Origin: Takashimella koratensis
Taxonomy: Eukaryota > Basidiomycota > Tremellomycetes > Trichosporonales > Tetragoniomycetaceae
DNA length: 64,000 nt
Assembly: GCA_003116875.1 (NCBI GenBank)
Contig: BCKT01000010.1
Coordinates: forward strand, 806,001 to 870,000
Direction: 5' to 3'
Positions 47,497 through 57,868 of the stretch are shown one piece after another; the first letter of the stretch is position 1, and every line of letters begins with the position of its first letter. The notes below the pieces were generated by a model. That model had not been told where the DNA came from and did no database searches. It saw nothing but the letters and a program-made list of their open reading frames with translations. Both the position numbers and the translations under genes were made by a program.

Positions 47497-49787
47497 TCAG
47501 AAGAAACGACGTTCAAGGATCTTCGAGTAGATGTTGTACGACCTCTGGTGTGGTTCGAGGTACGGGACTTCGAGCTGCACGCATCAGACTCTGGATCGAG
47601 CCACTAGTCGTCGTTGGAGTGGTGATGAAGCAACTCACAATCTCAAAGATCTCGCGCTCGTTCTTGACGTAGACCTCGGTCCCGTCCACGGGCCAAGCTG
47701 GGTGGTATCAACGCTTGTCCATCTCGCCGTAACATGCTCATTACGTCCACGCATTACTCACTGTTCGTCTACGCGGGGAAGACGGCGTCAGTATCATCTC
47801 CGTTCTCCGTCTGTATATCAAAGCCCATACGTTACTCACCTTGTCTTCACGACGCTTTCCCATCCCATACTCATTCAACACCATCTCCCTACAACCTATC
47901 AGCCTATGCCCTTCCCCCCTATCCCCTCCCACCCAATCGGCTGCAGCTCGACTCACCTGGCCTTGGCCTGCCCACGGAGGATCTTCATAAGCCGATCGTC
48001 GCCCGTATTCCCCACAAGCATATACGGCAAGCTCTCGACGGGGCAGAGTCGGATATCGATCTGCCTATGAAGTGGTGTCGGGTTCTCAGTCGAGCTTGGG
48101 AGTCGAGTGAGCGCGATGAGTTTCTTGGGTTCCGCCGTACGGCGACCGCTCTCGCCTGCGTCAAGTGGGTCAGCATTGTCCAACGCACACTCTCTCAGCG
48201 CCTCGAAGCGAGTGTTTATATCAATGGAGGTGGTTGGGGATGGTACAGGACTCACCGCCCAGGCCGGAGAAGAACTTGTTCAGGTCAAGCACATCGGCAT
48301 CGACAAACGCCTTGATCACTTTCTCGAGCATCCCATCCGCCGAGTCCTTACGAGTCTGGAACGACCTGGTCCCCATTGTCAACATCCCTTCCATCCACCT
48401 GCCCACTTTTCAACCGACAAGAAGCAACCATCAAGGAATAGGTTTCGACGTACTCGTGCCATACCACTACGTCGATATCGGACGACACCGCTTCGCCGCG
48501 TCGATAAGAGCCCATGATCTCAAACTTGACTACGAGTAGCATAGGTCAGTATCGGTCGAACACTGGCCACCCATGGTGTTGTGATTGGTATGGCACTGGA
48601 ATGGAGGAGGAATTTACTCACACCCAGGGTCTGCGGCGCTCAGGGCTTTGCCGATACGCTCCTTGTGCTGGTCAATCTCAAGACGAGGGATCATCGTCTC
48701 CATCTCTTCGAGGTACTTGAGGCTGAGCTGAGAATGAATCAGGCTTACTCCTAAGCACGCATGATCACTCTTCCCCAGGCCAGAGACCTATCCACCTCCA
48801 CACCCCATACCTCCCGCCCACCATGAGTTCACTCACCCTCATCGCGTCAGTGATCTTGCGGTTTCCAATCTTGTTCTCGTTCGCGACCTCCTCGAGGGTC
48901 CTGAACCCTGCCTCGGCACTAGGACCGCCCCAATGTCCATCGTTAGCCCCCACCATCTTTCTCTTCAGAGGTCATGCAACGATAAACTCACAAGCTGAGG
49001 GCGATCTTGTCTCCTATGCCGTAGATCCGGTTAAACAGGATCGCAGCTTTCATCTCGTCCGAAAGTGCCGAGAGTTTAGGGATATGACCCAGTTCGCTGA
49101 GCTGTTTGATAGCTGACCAACTGACTCCGTTCTACCATCATCAGCTTCACCTTCTTCCTTCGTCCTCCTTAGCAGCACATCCGCACATCTGCCCCGACGC
49201 GCGAGTATCAAGAAGGTATGGAGAGGAGGGCAGGGGTCTACTCACATCCTCCGACAAGACCAATTCGATCTCGCCAATTGTCAACTCGGGCTTGATCGTC
49301 GTTCCCATTCCGGCAGTCTGACTGATTGCCCTCCTTGCATCGCGGTAGAAAGCGGCCTCTTTACGCCAGGCGGCAAACGCACCCTCTGATGAGCGACGGT
49401 GTCGGCGTGGTGGTGGAACCAGGGGAAGGGAGAAAAGGTGGTCTGGATTATGGAAAAAGGAGGGGGAAGAGAGAGGCACAGGGGAAGTGATAAACTCACT
49501 GTCGCTATTGTTGGTGAGGGAACGCTCGGCTTGGAGGTCTCGAAGGGTATCGAGCAATAAACCCGTCGGCAACACTCGTTTCTGATACGCTGGTTGTCCA
49601 TCAGCAAGATACCAATGGATTAAGTCTTGGGGCGAGAGCAACGAGACGTACCCGGGCCCCAGTCTTTACGAATCGAACGCAAGATCCGCTCCCTCTGGCT
49701 ATCGAGGACTGCGGTGCTGGACAGCGACCGCGTCAAGGCGCCGGGGGCGATAGGGTTCGCGTGAAGGTGACGGAGGCGGGCGAACAT
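47497..49787 (-). CDS. Family X DNA polymerase (beta-like), possible mitochondrial presequence
   Basis: Thirteen exons: 49652-49787, 49500-49589, 49246-49385, 48992-49131, 48837-48918, 48622-48727, 48454-48529, 48256-48365, 47957-48155, 47840-47888, 47762-47768, 47639-47697 and 47497-47544; 413 aa. The order matches polymerase beta: an 8-kDa-like helical part, a thumb with IYGIGDKIALSLFAEAGFRT (helix-hairpin-helix), LSLKYLEEMETMIPR, then the palm GSYRRGEAVSSDIDVVV with the catalytic D-I-D and RQIDIRLCP with the third Asp. The end is NEREIFEI...ILERRFF. It fills short gaps in base-excision or end-joining repair. The N-terminus (MFARLRHLHANPIAPGALTR) is basic and Ser-rich, like a mitochondrial signal. 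There is no BRCT domain, so it is unlike yeast Pol4. One exon has only 7 nt. Confidence 0.88.
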
Positions 49788-50522
49788 GGTGATCTGGAAG
49801 AGGAGGTATGCACAGGGGGTCAAATGTACGAGGGTAGGGGAGGGAGGGGAGTCAGATGAGTGAGTAAGGTAGGTGAGTGGACAGGGCCTGATATATGCTG
49901 AGAAAGATGAGGGGTGGTAATGAGTGGACGAGGTGCTGAGTTCTTGACGAGGTAGTGATGGTCTCCTGGACCCTCCCAGGCCACGACCAGTCCGAGCGAC
50001 ATGCCCTAGCCCGTACCGCCTGAGTCGACATCGCACCCGTTACACCCCAGCATCAGTATCAGTATCAGACATCAGTGCCTCATCACAACGTTGAGCCCCT
50101 GGTACTTCAGCCAACGCCACACGCACGGACCGTCTACTAGCTCGGGCGCTTGCGGTAGTAGAGGAACAGCCAACAGGTCAAGGACGAACGACGGTATTGT
50201 CCGTATCGACACAGACGTCTGGGAAGGGTTGTGATCGTGGTCGATATGCCAGCGAGGCAACCTGGAGGATGTTGATGACCAAGATGCAGACCTCGTTGTT
50301 GACACGAAAGACACTGCAGACTCACCGACTGATGGGATGAATTGCCCAAAGCGGCAAGTCAGTGTCCAGCCAACCGCTTGTAATGCCTCGCCACGTGGCG
50401 CGTCCTTTCTCCATTGAATCCTCCCCATCCAACAACTGCGTGACCCCGACCTTTACCTCCCTACCCCTCTGTCTCTACGTCTCCTCAATCACAACTCTTC
50501 ACGACTACCACAGCTCCTCACC
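49788..50522. promoter_or_regulatory. Divergent region between DNA polymerase X and DPM3
   Basis: A 735-bp gap between two start codons. It contains an open minus-strand frame of 118 codons (50072-50428), described separately, and otherwise ordinary C/T-rich leader sequence before DPM3. Confidence 0.35.
50072..50428 (-). CDS. Doubtful small open frame, 118 codons
   Basis: An uninterrupted ATG-to-stop frame that overlaps no other gene. Its C-terminal half (LDLLAVPLLPQAPELVDGPC, then VWRWLKYQGLNVV) has a protein-like mix. A possible internal intron from GTGAGT near 50324 to CCTCCAG near 50262 would remove about 62 bp but moves part of the text to another frame. I recognise no family, and it would sit in the promoter of DPM3. 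It may be a chance frame. Confidence 0.22.
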   Translation of the reverse strand: MGRIQWRKDAPRGEALQAVGWTLTCRFGQFIPSVGESAVSFVSTTRSASWSSTSSRLPRWHIDHDHNPSQTSVSIRTIPSFVLDLLAVPLLPQAPELVDGPCVWRWLKYQGLNVVMRH

Positions 50523-50897
50523 ATGTCGAAGGGAACACGAACCGTCGTGGCCGTGGCCCCGCTCGCTGTGCTTTACGTCTTTATGCTTCTGGGTATCGTG
50601 CCCGTCCCGTTCCTCTCAACTCAAGTCTCGGACCAGATCCTCCCGGTCGTACGTGGTTTCGTCTCCTCTTTCTCTTTACAACCTCATATCTCTCCATGCC
50701 TCTCATATCACCAAGCCCCAACTGACCATGTACAGATTCCATGGTGGCTCCTCGTCGCATTCGGGTCGTACTCGCTCTCCTCACTCGGCCTCGGTCTCGT
50801 CCGGTTCCACGACTGTCCCGAGGCTTACGAAGACTTGTTGAAGGAGATTGCGCAAGCAAAGAATGAGCTGCGAGACCAAGGCGTTTCGGTGGATTAG
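50523..50897 (+). CDS. DPM3: Dolichol-phosphate mannosyltransferase subunit 3
   Basis: Exons 50523-50648 and 50736-50897, encoding 95 aa. Two hydrophobic helices (VVAVAPLAVLYVFMLLG and PWWLLVAFGSYSLSSLGLGL) are followed by HDCPEAYEDLLKEIAQAK, the conserved soluble tail of Dpm3. This small ER subunit ties the catalytic Dpm1 to the membrane so that dolichol-phosphate-mannose is made for N- and O-glycosylation and GPI anchors. Length (92-98 aa) and motif order fit the family well. The intron is 87 bp. Confidence 0.95.
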   Translation: MSKGTRTVVAVAPLAVLYVFMLLGIVPVPFLSTQVSDQILPVVRGFVSSFSLQPHISPCLSYHQAPTDHVQIPWWLLVAFGSYSLSSLGLGLVRFHDCPEAYEDLLKEIAQAKNELRDQGVSVD

Positions 50898-51379
50898 TGA
50901 GGGTCGAGGGAAGGGGTCATGGGGTATTGTGAGGGGTCATGTGGGAGGACGAGGAACGGAGCGTCACGTCACGCTGTTACGGTGAGGTATGTGGGCGGTA
51001 TCGAAACGACTTTGGGATGAGATCCACCAAGATACCCAGCTCAGTAGGTAGAGTAGAGAGGTGGATGGCGGACGGCAGTGGGATAGTAGGATCAGAGGAG
51101 GACAGACGGAAGGCCTGTATACAAGACAAAGATCATCACGAAACCTACGCAACATGTATGCAGTATCTGATCCCGATCAGAAGATCAGAAGTTCAGAAGC
51201 GAGGACAAAACATCGTACATGGTCTGAACCCAGGTGATAATTTACAAAGAAGACTACTTGACCGGTGTAGGTTGACAGCGAAAGATAAAGTGGCCGACCG
51301 CTGTTGCCGAGTGTAAGGCGAGACGTAGGCGGAAACGATGGGGAAGGGTTGACAGGATGGGACGGGTACCGGTCCGTAT
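50898..51379. other. Intergenic, convergent 3' ends
   Basis: A 482-bp stretch between DPM3 and the VPS24 stop. I see no domain-bearing frame; only a short direct echo (gatcagaagatcagaag) near 51174. Confidence 0.4.
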
Positions 51380-52532
51380 CTACCCGCTGAGAAGCTCTTG
51401 CATCTCCCTGTGCATGCGCTGCATCTCCTCCTCGTCCTCGGCATCGACTTTGGTCGACTGCGATTGACAAGATCATCAGCACATACACCTCAGTAATCGA
51501 TGAGAGACCATGATAATCACAAACACCGTCATCACTCACAGGAAGCTCGCCACCGACTTTTCCTGCCTGACCCAACTTGCCATCGGTCAATTCGAACAAG
51601 ACCTTGTCCACTTCCGCGTCTGCCTCTTCCTCAATCTCGTCATCGTCTACCGAGTCGAGGGTCTCTTCCATCATCTCCTCCATGATCCCAGACTATGAGA
51701 GTCAGCTTTACCCTGTCCTCTAGATAACGGAGATGATGAGACAGTGTTTGGTGAAGAAGAAAGACGTGGTCTAATGCCAGAGTAAGGGGGAAGGGTAGGG
51801 GAAACAATCGTAACCCACCTTCATCATCTCCATTGACATCTCGCGCATCGTAGCGCTCAGCTGCGGGAGCTTGACAAGTTGGTTGGTGCTCTTCATGATC
51901 TCGGTCGACTTTTGGAACGCTCCAGTAACCTTGACCATTGCTGTTGACCCATCCAGGCAGTCCGGGAGTTCAAGTCAGCCCCGTTCTTTTTTTCCCCGCG
52001 GAGATCCCACTGTACACGGCACTCCATCCCAGGGCAGACCCGAGGGGGTAGCCCAACGATCTCCCACAAGAGAAAAGGTATCACTCACACAACTGGTGTT
52101 GAAGCTGCATCTGCACGCTCCCGACTCTAGCTTTACTCGAGATAAGTCGATCACGCTGTTTGTTCGCCCGAACAATCTCTCGAGCGAGTATCCGTGCCGA
52201 CTTGACGTCGTTTTTCTTTGCCAATGCCTTGAGTTCGTTTCGGGATTTGGTCGTGTGGAACTCGAGCTGGGACCGTTAGTTGAGCCGTATTGACATCCAG
52301 GTATCACGAGAAGGACAAGAGCGGTGGAAAGGATAATGGAGGTTGATCTATACCCTTCAAGTCTGACCCCTCGCTAGAGAGTAGGATGCGATAGAGTGAC
52401 ATATCGGTCGACCCAACTTACATTTCGGATCTCCCTATCGAGCTGCCGAGTCTGGTCTCTCAACTTTGCCTGCCATCCACGAACTTTTTCCTCTGGTGTA
52501 GGCCCGTACAGCCACTTGTTGATGCTCTTCAT
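51380..52532 (-). CDS. VPS24: ESCRT-III subunit Vps24 (CHMP3)
   Basis: Exons 52422-52532, 52089-52266, 51819-51940, 51540-51692 and 51380-51457, encoding 213 aa. It is a typical Snf7-family protein: a basic N-terminal half (KWLYGPTPEEKVRGWQAKLR, LDREIRN) for membrane binding, then KSTEIMKSTNQLVKLPQLS and ATMREMSMEMMKSGIMEEMM, a stretch shared by Vps24/CHMP3, and an acidic C-terminal half with DDDEIEEEADAEVDKVLFEL. The last exon ends EEMQRMHREMQELL, a helix in the place of the MIT-interacting motif that recruits Vps4. It polymerises on endosomes during multivesicular-body sorting. Introns of 82-155 bp are long for this window. Confidence 0.95.
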
Positions 52533-52789
52533 CACGATCAGTGCGGGGCGGGGTGGGTGAGATCGAGTGGGCGGTGGTGAGGGACGGTGGCAAGTGGATG
52601 GATGTAATGGTGGATTGACGAATGCTATCAGCGTCGAGCCTAGGCTCAGGCTTGGACGGAGATTGGGGAATCTCCGCGCCTGTGCGTTTCAGTAACCGGT
52701 TGACGAAGACAACAATTTCCCTTCCACCCATCTACCCATCTACCCAAAGATACTCAGCGTCAAGGCAGGTAACGAGTACAGCAGTCCTC

Positions 52790-55700
52790 ATGCTGCTCCT
52801 CACTGCCGTCGGTCCCGTCCACGGCCAACACCGTGAGTCCGGCCCCCTTCCCCCCTCCCCCTGCAACACCTTTTGCCCACATCATCACTGACACTTGACC
52901 CTCGGTACAGACTTTGTCTTTGCGCTCGAGCAGAAACGAACGTATACGGTCGGAAGGGACGAAGGGTGCGATATCAAGTTCAAGAGTACACGGGTTAGGC
53001 CTAAAGAAGGTGTTATCGAAGTAGGCTCCTGGGACCCGACTCAAGCTGGAGTAAGTCGTTCACACTCCCCATCAATTCGGTCTTATCCGTGATATTCCCC
53101 AGCTCGCTCGTCCTGCAATCTTCTGACGGACAACAGCGCAAGGTCAGACCACAGATTAAATGGAAGCCTGAGCCGAAGAAGAACGGAACATTGAATCCCT
53201 TCCGAGTTGTGAGCGTCAAAGACGACGCTGAAGTCGGGTCGATAGACAAGACAGACTACGATGTGGACGAGGTACAGGGTTCGACGGGGATGTTCCTCGA
53301 AGAGCAGGGTCAAGGGTTGGAGCTGTCCGAAGAGGCTTGGTTCTTGTGAGTGATAGCTGAGGTTTGTCAAACAATTGCGACAGCAGCTCATCGATCACCG
53401 CAGTATCGAGTGGCGAGATTTGCATATCTCCTACGAGAGGATGACCGATGATTCGCACGATGATCTCCGGAGATACTGTGCGTCTCTCTTTCTCCCCAAA
53501 CCGTTGTCCCCACTGTTGACGCCTCTCAGGCATCTCTTACGCCAAAGCACTTGAAGTGACCGACCCTCCCGATCTCGTCGTTTCATCCCTGTACAAAGCC
53601 TCAAACGACAGCAGTATGGCTTTGTGCCTGGGGATCCGAATTGTCACCCCGACCTGGCTAACTACTCTCACTGCTCGGGCCCAAGCGTGCTGGAAAGCGG
53701 TCGCAGATTCAGAAGACAGCTTTGCGGTCCCAGACGTCACAGACGAAGCGTACAGGCCAGGGATGGACGAAGGGATGCCTGGTGCTCGGGCGGATCCAGC
53801 GATTTGGGAGCCCAAGCCGAGGAGGAGAACGTTTTTCGAGGGATGGAAGTGCCTAATCCTCAAGGTGTCCAAAGGGGTAAGGGGTAGAGGAGCAGCAATC
53901 AGACTTGGGGAGAGGAGGAAACTGACGAGGTTGTCAGCGAACTCATGATAGGAAGTTTTACCTAGCCATGGGCGGAGATGTCGAAGAGCTCGATATAATG
54001 TCGACGACTCCCCTTGCTTCGGCCGACGATTTTCTCAATCGTATTCAGCCCTGGGTCGACAGAGCTTCAGGTGGCCAAACCGTCGCAGAAGCCAAGCTCC
54101 TTGTTGTGTTCTACCCAAGTGTTAGGAAAGAGTTGATCGAGCGTGGGCAAAGTATGGACACGCTTATCAAGATTCCCTGCGAGCGGTAAGTCTGTCCAGG
54201 TAAAGGCAGACCGAGGTGTAGCCCGGATCAGGGGTGGGTGGGGAGAGACGTGGGCTGATATCGATTGCCCGGACAGCATGGGGATTCATTTCACGAGTGG
54301 ACAGGTCGTTTGGGGTGCTTTGCAGGCCGGGGGCGTTCAGAATTTTCTAGACGAGTTTCGAGCCAAGTTCATGCCAGGTAGGTTTGACCGAGATTTATCA
54401 AATCCTCATTATACCTCCTCCTTACACTCTATCAGACGCAGCTGTTACTCAAGCGGACCCTTTTCCCTCCGCTCTGAACACTCAGAGTGCCATGAGCTCC
54501 GCGATCCCGACAGCGCAGCCAACACAGCATGTCACGTTCACTCAGGCGCCGATAGAAACGGACAACGTTGCAGGCCCGTCGAGGAGATCGATGCTTCCGC
54601 CGCCAGTCCCGACTGCGACTCAGTCAGTCAGACAAGACGCTGTCCCGTCCACGTTCCCAGACGAATCGGAAGGCCGGCGAAGTATGCCAGCGAATACGCA
54701 ATCGCCGGTGAAGAGCACCTCGCCTGTGAAGAGTAACACTTCCCCATCGGCCGTCCGAACTGAGACCGTGAGAAAAGTAAGCCTGGTTGGATAGGTGCAG
54801 AGTCTAGACGTGGTGTGTTGACAAAGTGCGTAGCCACTTCGACGACGAGCAGGCCGGACGCAAAACTTGGTCGATGATATGGACCTGGACGATGACATGC
54901 CGCCTCCTCCGCCCCCGGCTAGACTATCGCAGACGCAAGAGCAGACCGCCCAGGTCCCGCCAGCGCAGGCGACGCAGGTGGCCGAGTCAAGCGCTCAGGC
55001 GTCGCAAGTCCCGGACTCCATCATGATGGACTATGACACCCAGGTGCGTTGATTAGCTTGACATCACGACTCAGCGCAGACCTCTGACGTCGTTTTTCAC
55101 AGGCGCCCGGCACCGTCCAGCCCTCCTCGTCGGTCCCCAGCAGCTCTCGGTCCCGACTCAAGCGGCGAGCCGGGGGAGCTCCCCAGACCCAGTCTTCGTT
55201 TATGGACGGATTCGACGCCTCGATCGTCTACGAAGATGAGGAGCGGAAGAAGCAAGAGACCGCGGATGAGATTCGGCAGTTCTATGAGCAGACAAAGCAG
55301 GAGAGTCTGACGGGCGAGTCGGTTCCTGAACCGCCGGCAAAACGAACAAGGCGAGGTAGACAGGATAAGGCGGAGAGGACAGGGGCGGAGAATGGTGAAG
55401 AGATGGATGTGGATCGGGTAGATCAGGTGGAGGTGGAGGAGGACATCGTGCAGAGGGGATTGAGAAGGGCAAGAGCGGTGAAGAAAGAATCAATCTCGCC
55501 AGTCAAACCGACCTTGCCTCCGCCGTCTCGAACGCGGGCCCGGTCTCCAAGCGAGGAAATGGAACAAGTCGAGCGTCGTCGAGAACCTATCGGTGGCTCC
55601 AAGTCGAAGAAAGAAAAAGTCGCGACTGGACACGGAATGGCAAAAGACGTCGCGTTCCTACAAGCTATCTCTAAGTCATCGAAACAGAGAAAGGCCGAAG

Positions 55701-57311
55701 GGGAAGATGATTTTGATAAAGAGTTTAACGAGTTGAGGATACCGAAACCTGCAAGAGTGGTTGCGAAGCGGGGGAAACAGGTTACGAATAGGGCAGGCGT
55801 TGGCGTGGGAGCGGTAGGAGAAGGTGTAGGAGGGGTAGGAGGTACAGCGGAGGGAGTGGACAGACCCGATTGGGCACTGGTTAATGATTTCGAAGACGAT
55901 CTGAGAGGTAACTTTATCGAGATTGTCAGAGTCGATCTGTTTCGAAAAGATCTGGGACAAGTTGATAAAGAAAGAGCAGAGAAGGAAGCAGCTGCTTGGA
56001 GGGGGAAACCGGATTTCAAAAAGTTTAAAAAGGTGAGTGAGGCGGGTTGGGAATGGGGAAAGATGGGAGAAGAGGACACGAGAAGCGGAGGGGAAAGTTA
56101 AGAGGAATTGAAGGATTGAGCGCTGATGTGATGGTATGGGTGAGTAGAAGGACGTGCCAAGGAGGGAACCGGTCAAACTCGTTCTTGGGGGTCCTAATAC
56201 CGACGGAGAACTCGGCAGACGTGAGTACTTGAACCACGGAGCTCCCACTGCGGTACATCGAAGTGACTGCTTCCCTTGGATACTACTGCTGACTTCTCTT
56301 TCGAACTTCAGCGTACTGGTCTCGCGATGGATCTAACCGGGACCGACCGTCCGGCTCACTCGGATCCCCACCCCCTGCTCCACTCTCATCCACAGCGGCA
56401 CAACCTTCTTCTCTCCGCTGGGCGGCGTCGCTCAAATCTCTCACGCTTGACGATGAAGATCATGCGCCGCTTCTCCCGCCTTCGAATCGCCGAAAACTGC
56501 CGCGCACAGTCGACGAGATGGACGAGGACGAGGATGATGGGGGGAGGGTCATGGGCTCGGTAGGGGATGAAGAGGAAGATGAGGATGGGTTCGAGATCAC
56601 GTCGGCACCGGCGTTGACTGGGCGTGGGAGGAAACGGGTTGTGCAAGACGGGGTATGGGAGGGGACAGCGAGGGGCACGGTGAAGGGCAGACAACGTGGA
56701 GGGAGAGCAGGGAGCGCGGTATCTGATTCGAGCACGGGAACGGCGTCTACTACTGCTCCGGATACAGGAAGTCGGGGATCAACAAGTGCGGGGACGAGAA
56801 GTACCCGTGCCACACGCCAGCGAGGAGCGGGTGCAGTGAGGGAACCGTCTATCATTGAGGATTCTGAAGAGGAAGCGGAGCACATGATAGCTCCGAGTGG
56901 ATCGGTGACGGCCCGAGCGAGAGGAGGAGCGAGAGGGACGCAGGCGGGTAAGAGAGCAGGAACGGCAGCTACTAGTACGTTGGATGGAGAGTCGACGAGG
57001 TCTGGGAGAATGGGGACAGCGGGGAGAGGGAAAGGAAGGGGAAGGGGGGAGGAGTCAGAGGAGACGACACTGTTTCCGCCTTCGACAGCTACGGCAGCAA
57101 CGGGGACGGCGGCGGCGATGGGGACCTTGGGAAGGGGTAGGACACAGACGAGACAGAGGAGGAAAGTACTCGACGAGGAAACGGACGATATGATGGTGAG
57201 TAGGATATGGACCGTGGACTGGATCAGGTATTATGGGGTTTGGAGATGGATTAAGACTGAGCTGATTGGTATTAGTCGTTTGGGCTGTCGAAGCGGCGTC
57301 GACTTGGGTGA
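52790..57311 (+). CDS. NBS1: Nibrin-like subunit of the Mre11-Rad50-Nbs1 complex
   Basis: Thirteen exons: 52790-52832, 52911-53050, 53137-53345, 53404-53477, 53530-53876, 53956-54185, 54277-54377, 54436-54776, 54834-55043, 55103-56032, 56151-56220 (or 56148), 56312-57195 and 57276-57311; 1204 aa. The FHA region starts KRTYTVGRDEGCDIKF. Two BRCT-like repeats follow (CISYAKALEVTDPPDLVVSS with IVTPTWLT; FYLAMGGDVEELD with VVWGALQAGG). A long disordered middle leads to PDFKKFKK and PVKLVLGG, matching the Mre11-binding K-[NK]-F-K-K-F motif of nibrin. The end, DEETDDMMSFGLSKRRRLG, has an acidic D-D-x-x-x-F element like the ATM/Tel1-binding tail, plus a basic cluster. It senses and tethers double-strand breaks. 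It is longer than human nibrin (754 aa), mainly through an acidic, Arg/Gly-rich insert after the Mre11 motif. Confidence 0.88.
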
Positions 57312-57868
57312 GGCGGTTCGAGGGTTGAGTGGGTGATGGTCATTGCCTATGCCTTTGAGGCGAGGGGCCAAGAAGGGCAAAGAGTTGTACGAGGTGTTGC
57401 ATAGCATCGGTGAGAGGATTCGCTACCACGTCTAGTACGAGTCTGTGGATAGTGTGTATGAACAAGTCTGTAGCTACATACCGCAGCTGAGATGGGCTTG
57501 CTGCTGCTCGTTACCTCGGCGTCTTTGGTGGCCAGGTGCCACACTCGTGCATATCGCCGACTCGCGTTTCACCCACCCCGGGGGGGGGGGGGGATTACAA
57601 ATCTCCTCTGTCTGATTACTCCTCCACCTCTTCTCCCCTAATCCACTCAACCCCTTTCCTAATCCCTCTTCTCCACCCACGGTTGGCGCCACGCCACGCA
57701 CGAGGGTATTTTTTTTCCAGCTTTTTTTTTCCACCTAGGACCTGTCGACCCGAGGGCTACCCTGGTCTCGCTGGCAAAAGTTCGAACTGGTTCTTTCTCT
57801 TTCTCCTTCTCCTTTCTCTCTTCAACCCATCCCAATTCCCCCCCTCACCTCAATCTAAAAGAACCAAC
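57312..57868. promoter_or_regulatory. Elongation factor 1B-gamma promoter with homopolymer runs
   Basis: A 557-bp region. It contains a G run of 14 (57580-57593), a T-rich pair of tracts (57709-57730) and a C/T-rich leader from 57780 to the start. T-tracts and pyrimidine-rich leaders are common in strongly expressed fungal translation genes. Confidence 0.55.
57580..57593. repeat. Poly-G run (14 nt)
   Basis: Fourteen consecutive G preceded by ccaccccg. It could form a stable G-rich structure or mark an assembly weak point; the exact length should be treated as uncertain. Confidence 0.8.

Noticed and set aside
53051..53102. Shorter second intron in NBS1 ending at the CCCCAG acceptor (53097-53102)
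   Set aside because: It shifts frame and meets a stop within eight codons; the acceptor at 53131-53136 keeps frame.
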